Virus record (IMG/VR): IMGVR_UViG_3300004448_000019
Coordinates: 1 to 20,321 of that record
Strand: one strand, 5' to 3'
DNA from: a virus
Length of the DNA: 20,321 nt
Below are positions 1 to 7,653 of this stretch, piece by piece (the first letter of the stretch is position 1; each line of letters begins with the position of its first letter). The position numbers and the translations under genes are program-made. The notes below the pieces were generated by a model that worked only from the letters and a program-made list of their open reading frames with translations, made no database searches and was not told the origin of the DNA.

Positions 1-57
1 ATCCCGGTTTTTAATGTTGGTTTTAACGTGGTCGTATAGACTCATTATTGTTTCCAT
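1..57 (-). CDS. 5' end of a gene cut by the window edge
   Basis: An open frame runs off the lower edge, from ATG at 57 (METIMSLYDHVKTNIKNRD). An in-frame ATG at 102 would add MRCGFWGFCHLKEYR. The 19-34 residues are too few to name. It follows the helicase on the same strand and is probably the next gene of the operon. Positions 58-158 hold no other gene I can support. Confidence 0.4.
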   Translation of the reverse strand, partial: METIMSLYDHVKTNIKNRD

Positions 58-158
58 GCGGTATTCTTTTAAATGACAAAAACCCCAAAATCCGCAGCGC
101 ATCCACTCGCCGTTTCATTTGAGGTTTAAATAATTTCTTTACGCGTTCGTTGTGGATG

Positions 159-1874
159 TCACGCGCTTATTGATTGCAATTTTAGTTGTTCTTTTCTTTC
201 TATCCAAAATATATTTGTCTTTTCTGCGAACTCCTTTTGCCAAAACCCTGTTGTGATCCGCTGCGGCTTGTAGGTTTCGGGGTCAATTTCGCACATGGTT
301 AGATAGTATTTTTCGAATAGTTGCCAAAGTCTTGTTCTTAGTTTGGTTTCGTTCGTGTCCCATTGCTCCGGCGTTATTTGGTGGCGTTCTATCGTTGTCT
401 CGAATAGCTTTTCGATCATCAAATAAATTGCGCGGCTTGGTTTGTGGCTCCTGCGGTGCATGGCTTTTATAGCGTGCCTGCAAATCGTTTCGATTTCCTT
501 GTCTTCGTTTGTTTTCGAATAAAGTTTTGAATCTTGACGCGCCAAAAGTTCGGGAACGTTAACCGATTTTGGAAATTCTGTTCCGCACTTTTCGCAGCTT
601 TTCGCCGTTATCCTGTTTTCGTGTTCGCACTCGGGACACGCTTTCGTTGGCATTGCCTCGGTTTCCAACGAAAAGTTGTTCCACTCTTTTTGCCATTGCT
701 TTGCGCGTGGTTTTTCCCATGTTCCGTGACCTCTGAAAACGCCCTCAACGCCCTCGATGTTGAACCCTAAGTCTACAAAGTTCCATGATGTTTTGATGTA
801 GTCGTCCCCGGAATAAGAGCGACCCCCGCGCCCTGCTATCTGCAGGAACAAAGAGAGAGAACGCGTAGACCTTGCAAGAAGTACGCAACCAACAGTTTTA
901 CAATCGAACCCCGTTGTGAAAACGTCCACGTTGATCAACACGGCGTCCGGGTTGCTTTTGAACCATTGTACCACCTCCCTGCGGCTTTCGATGTTGTCCC
1001 CTTTGGAATGGTAGACGCGGGCATTGATTCCTTTTTTTATAAAATGCTCATGTAGCAAATTGGCGTGTTTTACTGACACGGCGAAAACTAGAGTTTGACG
1101 CCCGAACCCGTGTTGCATGTACTCGGTAAAAACGGACGCGATCATTTCCGGGGTGGTGAATATCCCGTTTAATGAGGGGGACGAAAAACCGGCGGCGTTG
1201 TTTGCAGCTTCTAAGTTTTGGAACGACTGCGGGTCTATTGGTGCCACGTAAGTGTTTGGTTGGACCAACGACCCAAAATTGATCCGTTCGTCGATGTCTG
1301 CGCCTGCAATTAGCTTGTCGTAATACAAAGCCATTGCGCGTTTCTTTTCCATGAAAACCGGTGTTGCTGTAAATCCAATTCGGCGTCGGTGTTGCAATAG
1401 CCCGTCGATGTATTCGAGTTGCCCCGTTTTCTTTGAGTACTCCCAACCCCCTGTGATTTTGAAGAACTCCCCGCGGTGGCACTCGTCAATGACTACGGTG
1501 TCAACTCCTGGGAATGTGAACCCCTTTTCTATTCGTGCCGCTAAAGTCTCAACCATAGCGACGACAAATCGAGGTTCCTTTGTTACCTCTCCATAGTTCC
1601 GCGGCTGCAATTCGAGTGTTGTTCCTGTGGCGCAAACAACGTCGGGGTCCTGCCCTAAATCTCTAAACGATTCGATTGTTTGTTGCAATAGTTCTTCTCT
1701 GTGAACCAAAACCATGAAACGCACCGTGGTTGTTTTCTTTGCCTGCTCTATTAGGTAGTGCGCAAACGTGAAAGTTTTTCCGCCTCCGGTTGCAAGCTGA
1801 ACACAACAATTTTCGGTGTTGTGCTTGTCCAACTCGCTTTCGATGTGGGTTTGGTAGTCGTATAATTTGATCAT
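159..1874 (-). CDS. Superfamily 2 DNA/RNA helicase with zinc ribbon
   Basis: 571 aa with all main helicase motifs: Walker A ATGGGKT (28-34), motif Ia around VLVHREEL, motif II DECH (130-133), motif III FTATP (168-172), and motif VI QIAGRGGRS (345-353). A zinc ribbon follows, with CPEC (Cys413, Cys416) and CEKC (Cys427, Cys430). The C-terminal 120 residues are helical and charged. This is the layout of phage DEAD/DEAH-type helicases used in replication or repair (the RecG/UvsW-like or restriction-type helicase group); the exact subclass is unclear. It is the last complete gene of the operon and overlaps the previous gene by ATGA. Confidence 0.9.
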   Translation of the reverse strand: MIKLYDYQTHIESELDKHNTENCCVQLATGGGKTFTFAHYLIEQAKKTTTVRFMVLVHREELLQQTIESFRDLGQDPDVVCATGTTLELQPRNYGEVTKEPRFVVAMVETLAARIEKGFTFPGVDTVVIDECHRGEFFKITGGWEYSKKTGQLEYIDGLLQHRRRIGFTATPVFMEKKRAMALYYDKLIAGADIDERINFGSLVQPNTYVAPIDPQSFQNLEAANNAAGFSSPSLNGIFTTPEMIASVFTEYMQHGFGRQTLVFAVSVKHANLLHEHFIKKGINARVYHSKGDNIESRREVVQWFKSNPDAVLINVDVFTTGFDCKTVGCVLLARSTRSLSLFLQIAGRGGRSYSGDDYIKTSWNFVDLGFNIEGVEGVFRGHGTWEKPRAKQWQKEWNNFSLETEAMPTKACPECEHENRITAKSCEKCGTEFPKSVNVPELLARQDSKLYSKTNEDKEIETICRHAIKAMHRRSHKPSRAIYLMIEKLFETTIERHQITPEQWDTNETKLRTRLWQLFEKYYLTMCEIDPETYKPQRITTGFWQKEFAEKTNIFWIERKEQLKLQSISA

Positions 1875-2077
1875 TTTTTAAACCTGTTATCCTGTTTGAT
1901 CCATTCTTTAAACTTCTTGAAAATGTCGTCCGGCATGAGTGTTCCGGATTCTCGGTGACCCTGTCTCGTTATCACTCGCGCCCGTTCTTCTGCGGTAATT
2001 TCGTGGCGTAGAAAATAGATGATCCGTTTACCCTCTCCGATGACGTTTTCCCGTCTATATTGTGTTGCGTTGTTCAT
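1871..2077 (-). CDS. 68-aa protein, unknown
   Basis: No family recognised. It is small, basic and helical (EITAEERARVITRQGHRESG, then DDIFKKFKEWI). I chose the ATG at 2077, one base after the preceding stop, preceded by ACTAAAGTTTATTAAA. An upstream ATG at 2143 would overlap the previous gene by 65 bases. It shares an ATGA overlap with the helicase start, so translation of the helicase is probably coupled to it. Confidence 0.6.
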   Translation of the reverse strand: MNNATQYRRENVIGEGKRIIYFLRHEITAEERARVITRQGHRESGTLMPDDIFKKFKEWIKQDNRFKK

Positions 2078-2078
2078 T

Positions 2079-2345
2079 TTAATAAACTTTAGTGTTTCCA
2101 ACCGCTTTTTTGTGGACAATAGCCACAATTTTGATTGCTTCACGGTTTTTAATTCCTGTTAATTTGCAAATCATCGAAATCATGTGCGCCCGTTTGTTTA
2201 ATGCTTCGATGTCCTCACCTGTCCACACGCACCAATCGACGTTGCGATATTCTTTGAGGTGTTCCGGTACCACTTTTCGTTTCCCTCTCGGTTTTATGTG
2301 GGCGTTCGTTTGAACACGCAACGCCCCGCAGTAAATCACTTGCAT
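2079..2345 (-). CDS. 88-aa basic protein, unknown
   Basis: No family recognised. It is Lys/Arg-rich with a possible N-terminal DNA-binding stretch (AHIKPRGKRKVVPEHLKEYR) and a helical C-terminus. There is one Trp-Cys-Val-Trp segment but no paired cysteines for a metal site. It overlaps the previous gene by ten bases. The next ATG lies one base after its stop. Confidence 0.55.
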   Translation of the reverse strand: MQVIYCGALRVQTNAHIKPRGKRKVVPEHLKEYRNVDWCVWTGEDIEALNKRAHMISMICKLTGIKNREAIKIVAIVHKKAVGNTKVY

Positions 2346-2572
2346 AAATCCGCTAGTTCCTCGATTGTCATTATTTCCGGCTCCATTACTCGGACCGTTA
2401 ACCGTTCTCGTCGGTTGTCGTCAACTAGAGACACCATAGCTTTACCGGATGGCAAAACCTCAACAACTTTGTATGTCTGTTGTATCATTGCAACGCCGTT
2501 GATTGTTTGCCCGACTCCTATATTTCGAACCCTGTGTTGTCCCGTCATTTCGGGAGTGAATTTGATTTTCAT
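2336..2572 (-). CDS. 78-aa protein, unknown
   Basis: No family recognised. It is a small, probably beta-rich protein (KVVEVLPSGKAMVSLVDD, then RLTVRVMEPEIM) with a short C-terminal helix, perhaps an SH3-like or KOW-like fold; that is a guess from alternating hydrophobic residues. No motif or membrane segment. It overlaps both neighbours (by one base upstream, ten bases downstream), so it is part of the same operon. Confidence 0.6.
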   Translation of the reverse strand: MKIKFTPEMTGQHRVRNIGVGQTINGVAMIQQTYKVVEVLPSGKAMVSLVDDNRRERLTVRVMEPEIMTIEELADLCK

Positions 2573-2829
2573 TACTTAAATATTTTTTCTTTTATTCTCT
2601 TTTCTGCTTTCTCGTATTCTTCAAAAACAACCGCAATTGCTTTTTTTACCTCCGGAGACGTTGGGCGCTGCCCGTCTGTTATTCTCCAAAATTGGTCCGG
2701 TCTAATCCCTATGAATCCCGCCAATGCTACTTTACTGATTTTTAAAGCTGTTATCCTGGCATTAACTAGAGCGCCATATTCTCGACGCTCTAGTTTTTCC
2801 TTTTCTGTTAGCTTTTTTATTTTTCGCAT
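2572..2829 (-). CDS. Small HTH protein
   Basis: 85 aa. The segment ISKVALAGFIGIRPDQFWRI, followed by TDGQRPTSPEVKKAI, matches a helix-turn-helix of the XRE/Cro kind: residues about 30-65 with the usual helix, turn and recognition helix. Charged helices flank it. It may be a phage regulator, but its place inside a replication-type operon also allows a DNA-binding accessory role. The ATG at 2829 overlaps the ATPase gene by 13 bases and the stop overlaps the next start by one base. Confidence 0.65.
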   Translation of the reverse strand: MRKIKKLTEKEKLERREYGALVNARITALKISKVALAGFIGIRPDQFWRITDGQRPTSPEVKKAIAVVFEEYEKAEKRIKEKIFK

Positions 2830-4004
2830 ACCTCAATTTTCAAGTCGTCGCCGTTACGGTCCACAAGTTCCACAAATAGTTGAATACCTCTTTGTTCTGC
2901 CCAGGCTTCCACTTCTTTTAAGTTTTTAGAGTCTAACAATGAACCGTCGAACCTTGCAATTTTCACGTCCTGCATAAGTTGGAATTGAAGTTCTAAGCCT
3001 GCAATGATTCTGCGGGCGGTGTTTATTTGGTTATCGTTAAACGGTAATCCATCTAATAACAATTTGTCGTCGTCAAGTTCCAATCCGGAAACCGGCAATG
3101 GCGTGTTCTCCAACTCTCGTTTTTTGGCTTCTGTTATCTCGTCCATTTCGTTTTGGATTTCGTCAACCTCGGTTGCTACGGTCCCGGCTTTGTCCCTAAG
3201 TTCTCCAACTTTGGTGTTTTCTTGGATGCTTGCGTTGTGTTCCGCCGCCTCGTTTAGTTCCTTTTGAATTGACGACACCGGAGTTTGTTGGTGGTCTTTT
3301 AGCCACGTTTCACCCTTTGAAATTTCGTTGTCGAGGTCAAACACTCGTTCGTTTAAAACTCTTATTTGCTCGGCTATCGATGCCCGTTCCGCCATTTTGT
3401 TTTCCACTCCCGAGTTTATGCGGTCAATATTGGCATTGTTCTTCATTGCGGCGTTTAGTCTCTCGGTAACTTCTGAAACATCAACCGGTTTGATCTCGGT
3501 ATCAAAAAAGCGCCCTGCTATCTCGCCCTCTAGCTCTTTTAACTCTCGACTTTTGAATCGTCTTTCGTCGTATAGTTCTTTGAATCTCGCGTCTACGTCG
3601 GACCAATCAATCCCCGTGATTTCTTTAATGAAATCAATCTGTTTTGATACCGGTTTATTTATGAAAGTGTCAATATTGAAGTCTGTAACACCGAATAACT
3701 CTTTGAACAACGTTGCTGGCTTTGTTTGCGCGTTTCCGTTGGCGTCGAAAATGTTCATTTTTGGTTTTTGGCTCCTTGCTGAGAACTTGAACTCAACTAT
3801 GTAGTCTCCAATATTTATTTTTACGTTGCCACTTTTCGCCCCGTCTCTCAATGGCTGTTCCGGCATCGCTCCAAAACACGCGTCTATAAAAGACGTTTTA
3901 CCCATCCCGTTTGGTGCTACCAAAAATACGTTGTTTCCGTTTAATTGCTTTGCAACGTTTTTAATCGACTTGAAATTCTGAATTTCTACGCTTTGAATTT
4001 GCAT
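2817..4004 (-). CDS. SMC/RecF-like ATPase
   Basis: 395 aa. It begins with a RecF/SbcC-type strand (IQSVEIQNFKSI) and has Walker A APNGMGKTS at residues 30-38. A long, charged coiled-coil region follows (about 160-290). The C-terminal part has a signature-like segment (FNDNQINTARRIIAGLELQF) and a short aspartate-containing strand (IARFDGSLLDSKNL). It is much shorter than full SMC proteins, like small phage recombination or repair ATPases related to T4 gp46. No nuclease partner is next to it. It likely acts on DNA ends or replication intermediates together with the helicase and SSB-like protein in this region. A 13-base overlap joins it to the next gene. Confidence 0.8.
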   Translation of the reverse strand: MQIQSVEIQNFKSIKNVAKQLNGNNVFLVAPNGMGKTSFIDACFGAMPEQPLRDGAKSGNVKINIGDYIVEFKFSARSQKPKMNIFDANGNAQTKPATLFKELFGVTDFNIDTFINKPVSKQIDFIKEITGIDWSDVDARFKELYDERRFKSRELKELEGEIAGRFFDTEIKPVDVSEVTERLNAAMKNNANIDRINSGVENKMAERASIAEQIRVLNERVFDLDNEISKGETWLKDHQQTPVSSIQKELNEAAEHNASIQENTKVGELRDKAGTVATEVDEIQNEMDEITEAKKRELENTPLPVSGLELDDDKLLLDGLPFNDNQINTARRIIAGLELQFQLMQDVKIARFDGSLLDSKNLKEVEAWAEQRGIQLFVELVDRNGDDLKIEVCEK

Positions 4005-4393
4005 TATTTTTTTATTTTAAAATTTGACCATGAGCTCAATTCGTCGTTCGCATAAACAATTCTAATTGTAAAAAACGACCTACCAACGGCGCCGAACCCG
4101 TTTTGGCTATCCACATAAGAATTGATTTCGAACGTGTTTTCGTCAATCTTTGTAATATGTTTGACGTATTCGTAAGCCCCTGGGAACTCTGCGGTTGACG
4201 GTGAACGAAGTTTGTTTTTTACAATCTCCTTTGCTTGTACGTAGCATTCGATTTTCTTTGTTGACTCGCTTTTGGGCGCCTTGTTGCCGTCGTTACCCAT
4301 GCAATTGTACATGATTAATCCCGTGAGTAATACCGAAATTGCGAAAACCTCCCAATTTGGTTTTTTGTGTTGTGGTTCTGTTCTTGTTTCCAT
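4004..4393 (-). CDS. Small membrane-anchored protein, SPSTAxFP-type domain
   Basis: 129 aa. A short polar N-terminus, one hydrophobic helix (about residues 15-31, FAISVLLTGLIMY), a polar linker, then a compact domain with KNKLRSPSTAEFPGAYEY and YVDSQNGFGAVGRSFFTIRI. The domain pattern (SPSTA-FP and VD-QN-FGA) is widespread in small membrane or lipoproteins of bacteria and phages, but I know of no fixed function. The predicted topology puts the domain outside the inner membrane if the helix is a simple anchor. First gene after the promoter, it overlaps the ATPase gene by one base (TAATG). Superinfection exclusion is possible, without direct evidence. Confidence 0.7.
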   Translation of the reverse strand: METRTEPQHKKPNWEVFAISVLLTGLIMYNCMGNDGNKAPKSESTKKIECYVQAKEIVKNKLRSPSTAEFPGAYEYVKHITKIDENTFEINSYVDSQNGFGAVGRSFFTIRIVYANDELSSWSNFKIKK

Positions 4394-4437
4394 CTTAATT
4401 TGTATCTGATTTCCTCGCCCCGTTGCGATTCCATACC

Positions 4438-4468
4438 CAAAAGTATAAAAAGCAAATTACTTTGCAAA
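4438..4468 (-). promoter_or_regulatory. Bacteroidetes-type promoter of the early operon
   Basis: Minus strand: TTTG (4468-4465), a 19-base spacer, TACTTTTG (4445-4438). This is a full match to the known Bacteroidetes consensus TTTG / TAnnTTTG with the usual spacing. It lies after the terminator at 4499 and about 45 bases before the ATG at 4393, so it should drive the operon from the membrane protein through the helicase. Confidence 0.7.
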
Positions 4469-4498
4469 GTATGCGAGGACTTTTTTTTGCTTATAAAC

Positions 4499-4530
4499 AA
4501 AAAACGCTCCCAGGAACCCCCAAAAGCGTT
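4499..4530 (-). terminator. Strong rho-independent terminator
   Basis: On the minus strand AACGCTTTTGGG pairs with CCTGGGAGCGTT through 12 positions (including G-U wobbles) around a GGTT loop, followed by six Ts. It closes the transcript that contains the candidate noncoding RNA. Confidence 0.85.
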
Positions 4531-4739
4531 TTTATTTTTCATAAAGTATCTAACATAGTCAAAGGCTTCTCAATTCCTCCGGCTGAAACGTGACCACTCG
4601 GTCACTAGAGATTAAGGGAACAACCACGATCCTTAATCTCTTGCTCCGTGGTAGGCTCTGACACCACCCACGGATTGCATGTTTACACGATTTGTTTTGA
4701 ATGGACAGCGTTCGAAACATGCAAAGCGCGAACCCGTTA
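4499..4739 (-). ncRNA. Candidate structured noncoding RNA with own terminator
   Basis: No convincing ORF lies here. On the minus strand there are four back-to-back hairpins. A: TTGCATGTTT/AAACATGCAA, 10 bp, 30-base loop (4724-4675). B: TCCGTGG/CCACGGA, 7 bp (4674-4645). C: AGAGATTAAGG/CCTTAATCTCT, 11 bp, 13-base loop (4641-4607). D: GTGACC/GGTCAC, 6 bp, GAGT loop (4605-4590). Only four bases in total lie between the stems. About 60 bases further is a strong terminator. It could be a stand-alone RNA or a structured 3' untranslated region of the SSB-like operon. I matched no known RNA family. Confidence 0.6.
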
Positions 4740-4745
4740 ATGTCT

Positions 4746-4994
4746 TTACCCTATTTTTAAGTGCTTTCCTGTTACCTGGACCCACACGTATTCGGGTTTG
4801 TTTTTTACCGTGTCAATGTAGAATTGAATTAGTGGTAAATTCTCTTTTTTGAATAGTATTTTTATTCCCCTTTTTTGTTTCTGCAACCAATCAAACATGA
4901 TCCAAAACTTTTCGTGGTTCCATTCGCCGTTGTAATTACGCCGGAACCAATCCAATGATTCCGGCGAATAATAAACTTTAGAATGGCAATTCAT
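4746..4994 (-). CDS. 82-aa protein, unknown
   Basis: No family recognised. It is basic and aromatic-rich (YYSPESLDWFRRNYNGEW, then FWIMFDWLQKQKRG), perhaps a small DNA- or protein-binding factor. I chose the ATG at 4994, inside the end of the SSB-like gene, giving a 17-base overlap. A longer form from 5075 would overlap the SSB-like gene far more and starts with a low-complexity Arg-rich segment, as shadow frames do. It is followed by the structured, gene-free stretch. Confidence 0.6.
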   Translation of the reverse strand: MNCHSKVYYSPESLDWFRRNYNGEWNHEKFWIMFDWLQKQKRGIKILFKKENLPLIQFYIDTVKNKPEYVWVQVTGKHLKIG

Positions 4995-5727
4995 CGTTCG
5001 CCACGTCACCCTCTCCAAAAGCCTGTTCAACCGCTTTAATTGCCTCCGGCTTTGGCTCCGGCTCAGTTGGTGCAACCGCCTTAACTTTTGGTAAAATCTC
5101 GTTCAACATCATGTTTTTGATAAACTCCAAAGCGTCGGTTTTATCCTTCACCTTTTTACCGTTGACCGTGACTGTTTTCCATTTCGGCATCCCTCCCGGG
5201 TTGTCCTTAGTGAAAAACGGCGATACCTTAACCGCTCCGCCCTCATAAAGCGCAACCCCTAAACGTGCGTATTCCATTTTGTTACCCTCTCGGTCCGTAT
5301 CTAGTGCGTACGCCATGACGCGCATATCTTGTGCAAAATCCGTTATGCTTGGCATTTTTAAAACTATTGAATTTGCAATATCTGAATCCGCGTTGAACTG
5401 TAAGTTGATAAACTCCGGCGCTGCTCCTGGTTCTGTTACGTCAAATCTTAACGACCATTCGTCCCCGTAGTTTCCCGAGTCGTCGAACCTTATGTCCACG
5501 AGTTGCCCCTCAAACTCTTTTATCTTACGTTCCCAAACGATTTTTCCCTCGTTAGGTCCTTCTGTTAGCGTTCGGATTGTTATGTCCTTAGTTCGTTCGT
5601 GATCCTTTGCCGCGTGTTCCTCGCTTGTCATAGCTGACCCAATTCGTTGAACGAATTTTCCGTCCGGTGAGACTCTAACGTATTTCGTATTCGAAACCCC
5701 CGTGTCGATTGTAATTCCTCTTGCCAT
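4978..5727 (-). CDS. Putative ssDNA-binding protein with SSB-type tip
   Basis: 249 aa. The body is beta-rich and polar (for example WSLRFDVTEPGAAPEF, then FINLQFNADSD), followed by a Pro/Glu/Lys-rich linker (APTEPEPKPEAIKAVE). It ends in GEGDVANDELPF. An acidic tail ending in Pro-Phe after a flexible linker is what SSB proteins use to recruit replication and repair partners. I cannot show a canonical OB-fold from sequence, so it may be a divergent SSB or an unrelated DNA-binding protein that adopted the tip. It is the first gene after a terminator and overlaps the next by 17 bases. It opens a replication-type region with ATPase and helicase genes. Confidence 0.55.
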   Translation of the reverse strand: MARGITIDTGVSNTKYVRVSPDGKFVQRIGSAMTSEEHAAKDHERTKDITIRTLTEGPNEGKIVWERKIKEFEGQLVDIRFDDSGNYGDEWSLRFDVTEPGAAPEFINLQFNADSDIANSIVLKMPSITDFAQDMRVMAYALDTDREGNKMEYARLGVALYEGGAVKVSPFFTKDNPGGMPKWKTVTVNGKKVKDKTDALEFIKNMMLNEILPKVKAVAPTEPEPKPEAIKAVEQAFGEGDVANDELPF

Positions 5728-5750
5728 TTTAATTTGTGTTTAATTGGTTC

Positions 5751-5759
5751 GTAATATAC
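5751..5759 (-). promoter_or_regulatory. GTATATTAC motif, possible promoter box
   Basis: The minus-strand 9-mer GTATATTAC lies directly after the tail-tube terminator and about 24 bases before the ATG at 5727. The identical 9-mer occurs at 18551-18559 after the cassette-end terminator and before the terminase genes. A -7-like role is guessed from this shared position; it matches only the first part of the TAnnTTTG consensus. Confidence 0.3.
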
Positions 5760-5793
5760 AAAAAAAAAGGATGTCAAACGACACCCCCTTTTT
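5758..5793 (-). terminator. Terminator after tail tube
   Basis: A T/A-flanked hairpin: TGTC and GACA around the loop AAAC or its complement, with GG/CC and A/T runs outside. On the minus strand it is followed by about nine Ts. The symmetric A/T flanks could make it work on both strands. It separates the structural genes from the replication-type genes. Confidence 0.75.
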
Positions 5794-5816
5794 TCTCTAA
5801 CACAAATTAACTGTTT

Positions 5817-6254
5817 TTAAACTGTCGCGTTCCACTCAATGTTGGACGGTACCATTTCCAACGATGCAACAACGTTCGAATCACCCTCAGATGCTCCGCC
5901 CGACATGGTTTTAAACTTACAGTTTTTGATGATGTCCGCAACCGGTGCCGACCCCTCGGGTAAATATGCAACCACCAAATCAAAATTTGGTATGTTCATT
6001 AAGTTTTTACCTGGTGCCGCAGCAACTAAAGCGTTGTACTCTGCGCGGTCAATTGTCATTGACGCGGTCACTTCTATTTTTCCGTTTGACTGCGAAACGG
6101 GTCTGCGTCCTGCGCCGTAATTGTTCACTACGTCGGCTGTTTCCTCGTATGTGATTTCAGTTATGCCGGCAATTGGCACCCCGAAAATTGAAGTGGTCAT
6201 ATCCACCCACGAATATGCAACCCCGTTTATTAATGGTGTTCTATCTACTGCCAT
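5817..6254 (-). CDS. Tail tube protein
   Basis: 145 aa, beta-rich, with a pattern common to tube proteins: N-terminal LINGVAYSWVDM, then ITEITYEETADVVNNYGAGR, a central strand (GKIEVTASMTI) and a C-terminal strand (NVVASLEMVP). It would polymerise into the inner tube inside the sheath encoded just upstream. It is followed by a terminator, so it is the last gene of the tail unit. No chaperone pair or tape-measure gene follows, which is unusual. The call is mainly from position and size. Confidence 0.65.
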   Translation of the reverse strand: MAVDRTPLINGVAYSWVDMTTSIFGVPIAGITEITYEETADVVNNYGAGRRPVSQSNGKIEVTASMTIDRAEYNALVAAAPGKNLMNIPNFDLVVAYLPEGSAPVADIIKNCKFKTMSGGASEGDSNVVASLEMVPSNIEWNATV

Positions 6255-6257
6255 ATT

Positions 6258-7442
6258 TTAAGAATTTACGTTTGGAACAAATCCAACATTTACAATAATT
6301 GAACGCGCAACATTAACCGGTACAAGTTCCAAAGAAACAACCAATTCTGAAGTTGAAACAACGTTCTGTTCCGGGTTTATAATTGTAGCCGACGCGCTCA
6401 ATTCGCCGTCTGCCTCCATTTGTTTTAACCCTTGATCGCAAAGCCCCTTAAACGTTGCTATCGTGTCAAGTGTCAACGTGCCGTCCGGGTTAACATACAA
6501 CGGCGAACCTAATTTTGGCAATAACAATTGGCGCGTTCTGCGGACCGCTTTGTCAATAGTTCGGTTTCTCTCGATTGTGTACAAATCATCGTTTGCGGCT
6601 GTTGCCGTGTATGAATCATTATTAAACGTCCCTGAATAGCCCACAAAATTAACTAAGAAAATGTATCCCAAACCGTCCAACGCTTCGATTTGCGCTTTCG
6701 GTGTGTTCTTTACAAAATCACCGTTCGAAAACGCCGGCTCTGCAAACTCTCCCGAGGCTGTTACCATTGGGAATTTCTCGACATAAGAAATTGACTCGTG
6801 GACCGCTGCGCGTGATACCGCACCCAATTTCGCACCCAAATCTGTTATGGATTTTAAGTCGATTCCATAAAGTGTCGCACCAAATCCGGCTCCATCTTGT
6901 CCGATTGTTACAGAAACGTTGTTCGCTGTCCCTGTCCTCAAATCCGGTAACGTTGTTAAATCTTCTCCGAAAATATCCGGTGCAAAAATAACGTTCAACG
7001 GCATGTCGTTCCCTTTTAGGATGTCCACTTGCGATTGTATCGCTGTAACCCTAATTAACATTGTCGAAGAGTCCGTTAAAGTGTCATCCAACCAAATACC
7101 TATTTGGCGAATTTCACCGTTGGCGAATGTTTGCATTGTTTCAATCTCTGCGAAATCCGGCGTTGCTCCTGGCTCGTCAAAAATACCGATGTATAATTCA
7201 CCTTTTGTTTGCTTTTCAAAAAACTCTGAAATGTGATACCAAAGCGATGAATAACTCCCCTCTTTCTCAATTCCCAGGTCCTCCGCTTGTTCTAGACTAA
7301 ACACCTTTTGAATGTTAGTCGTAGCAAACCCCGTTGGTACTGACGATCTATAAAACACCAACCCCGAAATATGGTCGTTGTTTAGTAGTGGTCCACCCAA
7401 TCCGGATTTGTTCCTATTAAATACTATACTATTTAAAGCCAT
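6258..7442 (-). CDS. Contractile tail sheath protein (DUF2586-like)
   Basis: 394 aa. The N-terminal segment (GLGGPLLNNDHISGLVFYRS) and the C-terminal domain, with a long mixed region ending in TIERNRTIDKAVRRTRQLLLPKLG, a PDGTLTLDTIATFK stretch and a terminal beta strand (SIIVNVGFVPN), fit the sheath proteins of Mu-like Bacteroidetes phages. The Arg-rich helix and closing strand are what sheaths use for inter-subunit links. It drives tail contraction. A tube gene follows three bases later, the classic sheath-tube pair. This gene, with baseplate J, shows the phage is a myovirus-type particle. Confidence 0.75.
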   Translation of the reverse strand: MALNSIVFNRNKSGLGGPLLNNDHISGLVFYRSSVPTGFATTNIQKVFSLEQAEDLGIEKEGSYSSLWYHISEFFEKQTKGELYIGIFDEPGATPDFAEIETMQTFANGEIRQIGIWLDDTLTDSSTMLIRVTAIQSQVDILKGNDMPLNVIFAPDIFGEDLTTLPDLRTGTANNVSVTIGQDGAGFGATLYGIDLKSITDLGAKLGAVSRAAVHESISYVEKFPMVTASGEFAEPAFSNGDFVKNTPKAQIEALDGLGYIFLVNFVGYSGTFNNDSYTATAANDDLYTIERNRTIDKAVRRTRQLLLPKLGSPLYVNPDGTLTLDTIATFKGLCDQGLKQMEADGELSASATIINPEQNVVSTSELVVSLELVPVNVARSIIVNVGFVPNVNS

Positions 7443-7636
7443 TACTTAGTGCTTTTTTTGGTTTCCTTTTCTTTTTTAGGCTTCTTTTCCGCCTCAATTG
7501 CTTTGTCCGCCTCTTCAGCCGTTAAAAACACTTTTGTGTTTCCGCTTTCGTCGGTCAAAACCTCGCCGAATCTTGCACCCTCTTTGTGCTTTGTGACTTT
7601 TAAGCCCCCTATAACTTCAACTTTTTTGTACTTCAT
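7442..7636 (-). CDS. 64-aa Lys-rich protein between capsid and sheath
   Basis: No family recognised. The first two thirds look beta-rich (KKVEVIGGLKVTKHKEGARF, then TKVFLTAEEADKAIEA) and the last 15 residues are almost all Lys, Glu, Thr and Ser. It may be a small capsid-decorating or head-tail protein, but only position supports that. The ATG at 7636 is close after a terminator. Its stop overlaps the sheath start by one base (TAATG), so the two are translated together. Confidence 0.65.
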   Translation of the reverse strand: MKYKKVEVIGGLKVTKHKEGARFGEVLTDESGNTKVFLTAEEADKAIEAEKKPKKEKETKKSTK

Positions 7637-7653
7637 AACGAATTTTTTTAAAC

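Noticed and set aside
1048-1482. A 144-aa minus-strand open frame within the helicase.
   Set aside because: It lies in a shifted frame of a gene with all helicase motifs intact and is Arg/Pro-rich like a shadow frame.
4315-4542. A 75-aa minus-strand open frame.
   Set aside because: It begins in the terminator hairpin, runs through the promoter and overlaps the membrane protein gene in another frame; the composition looks random.
4590-4610. tRNA-like string GTGACCGAGTGGTCAC resembling a D arm.
   Set aside because: It is a closed 6-bp hairpin with no acceptor, anticodon or T arm around it.
4548-4739. Reading the whole gene-free stretch as a fifth, long attC-like site (TAAC at 4736-4739, GTTAGAT at 4548-4554).
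   Set aside because: The sequence next to the two boxes does not pair, and the internal stems are independent hairpins, so a structured RNA explains it better.
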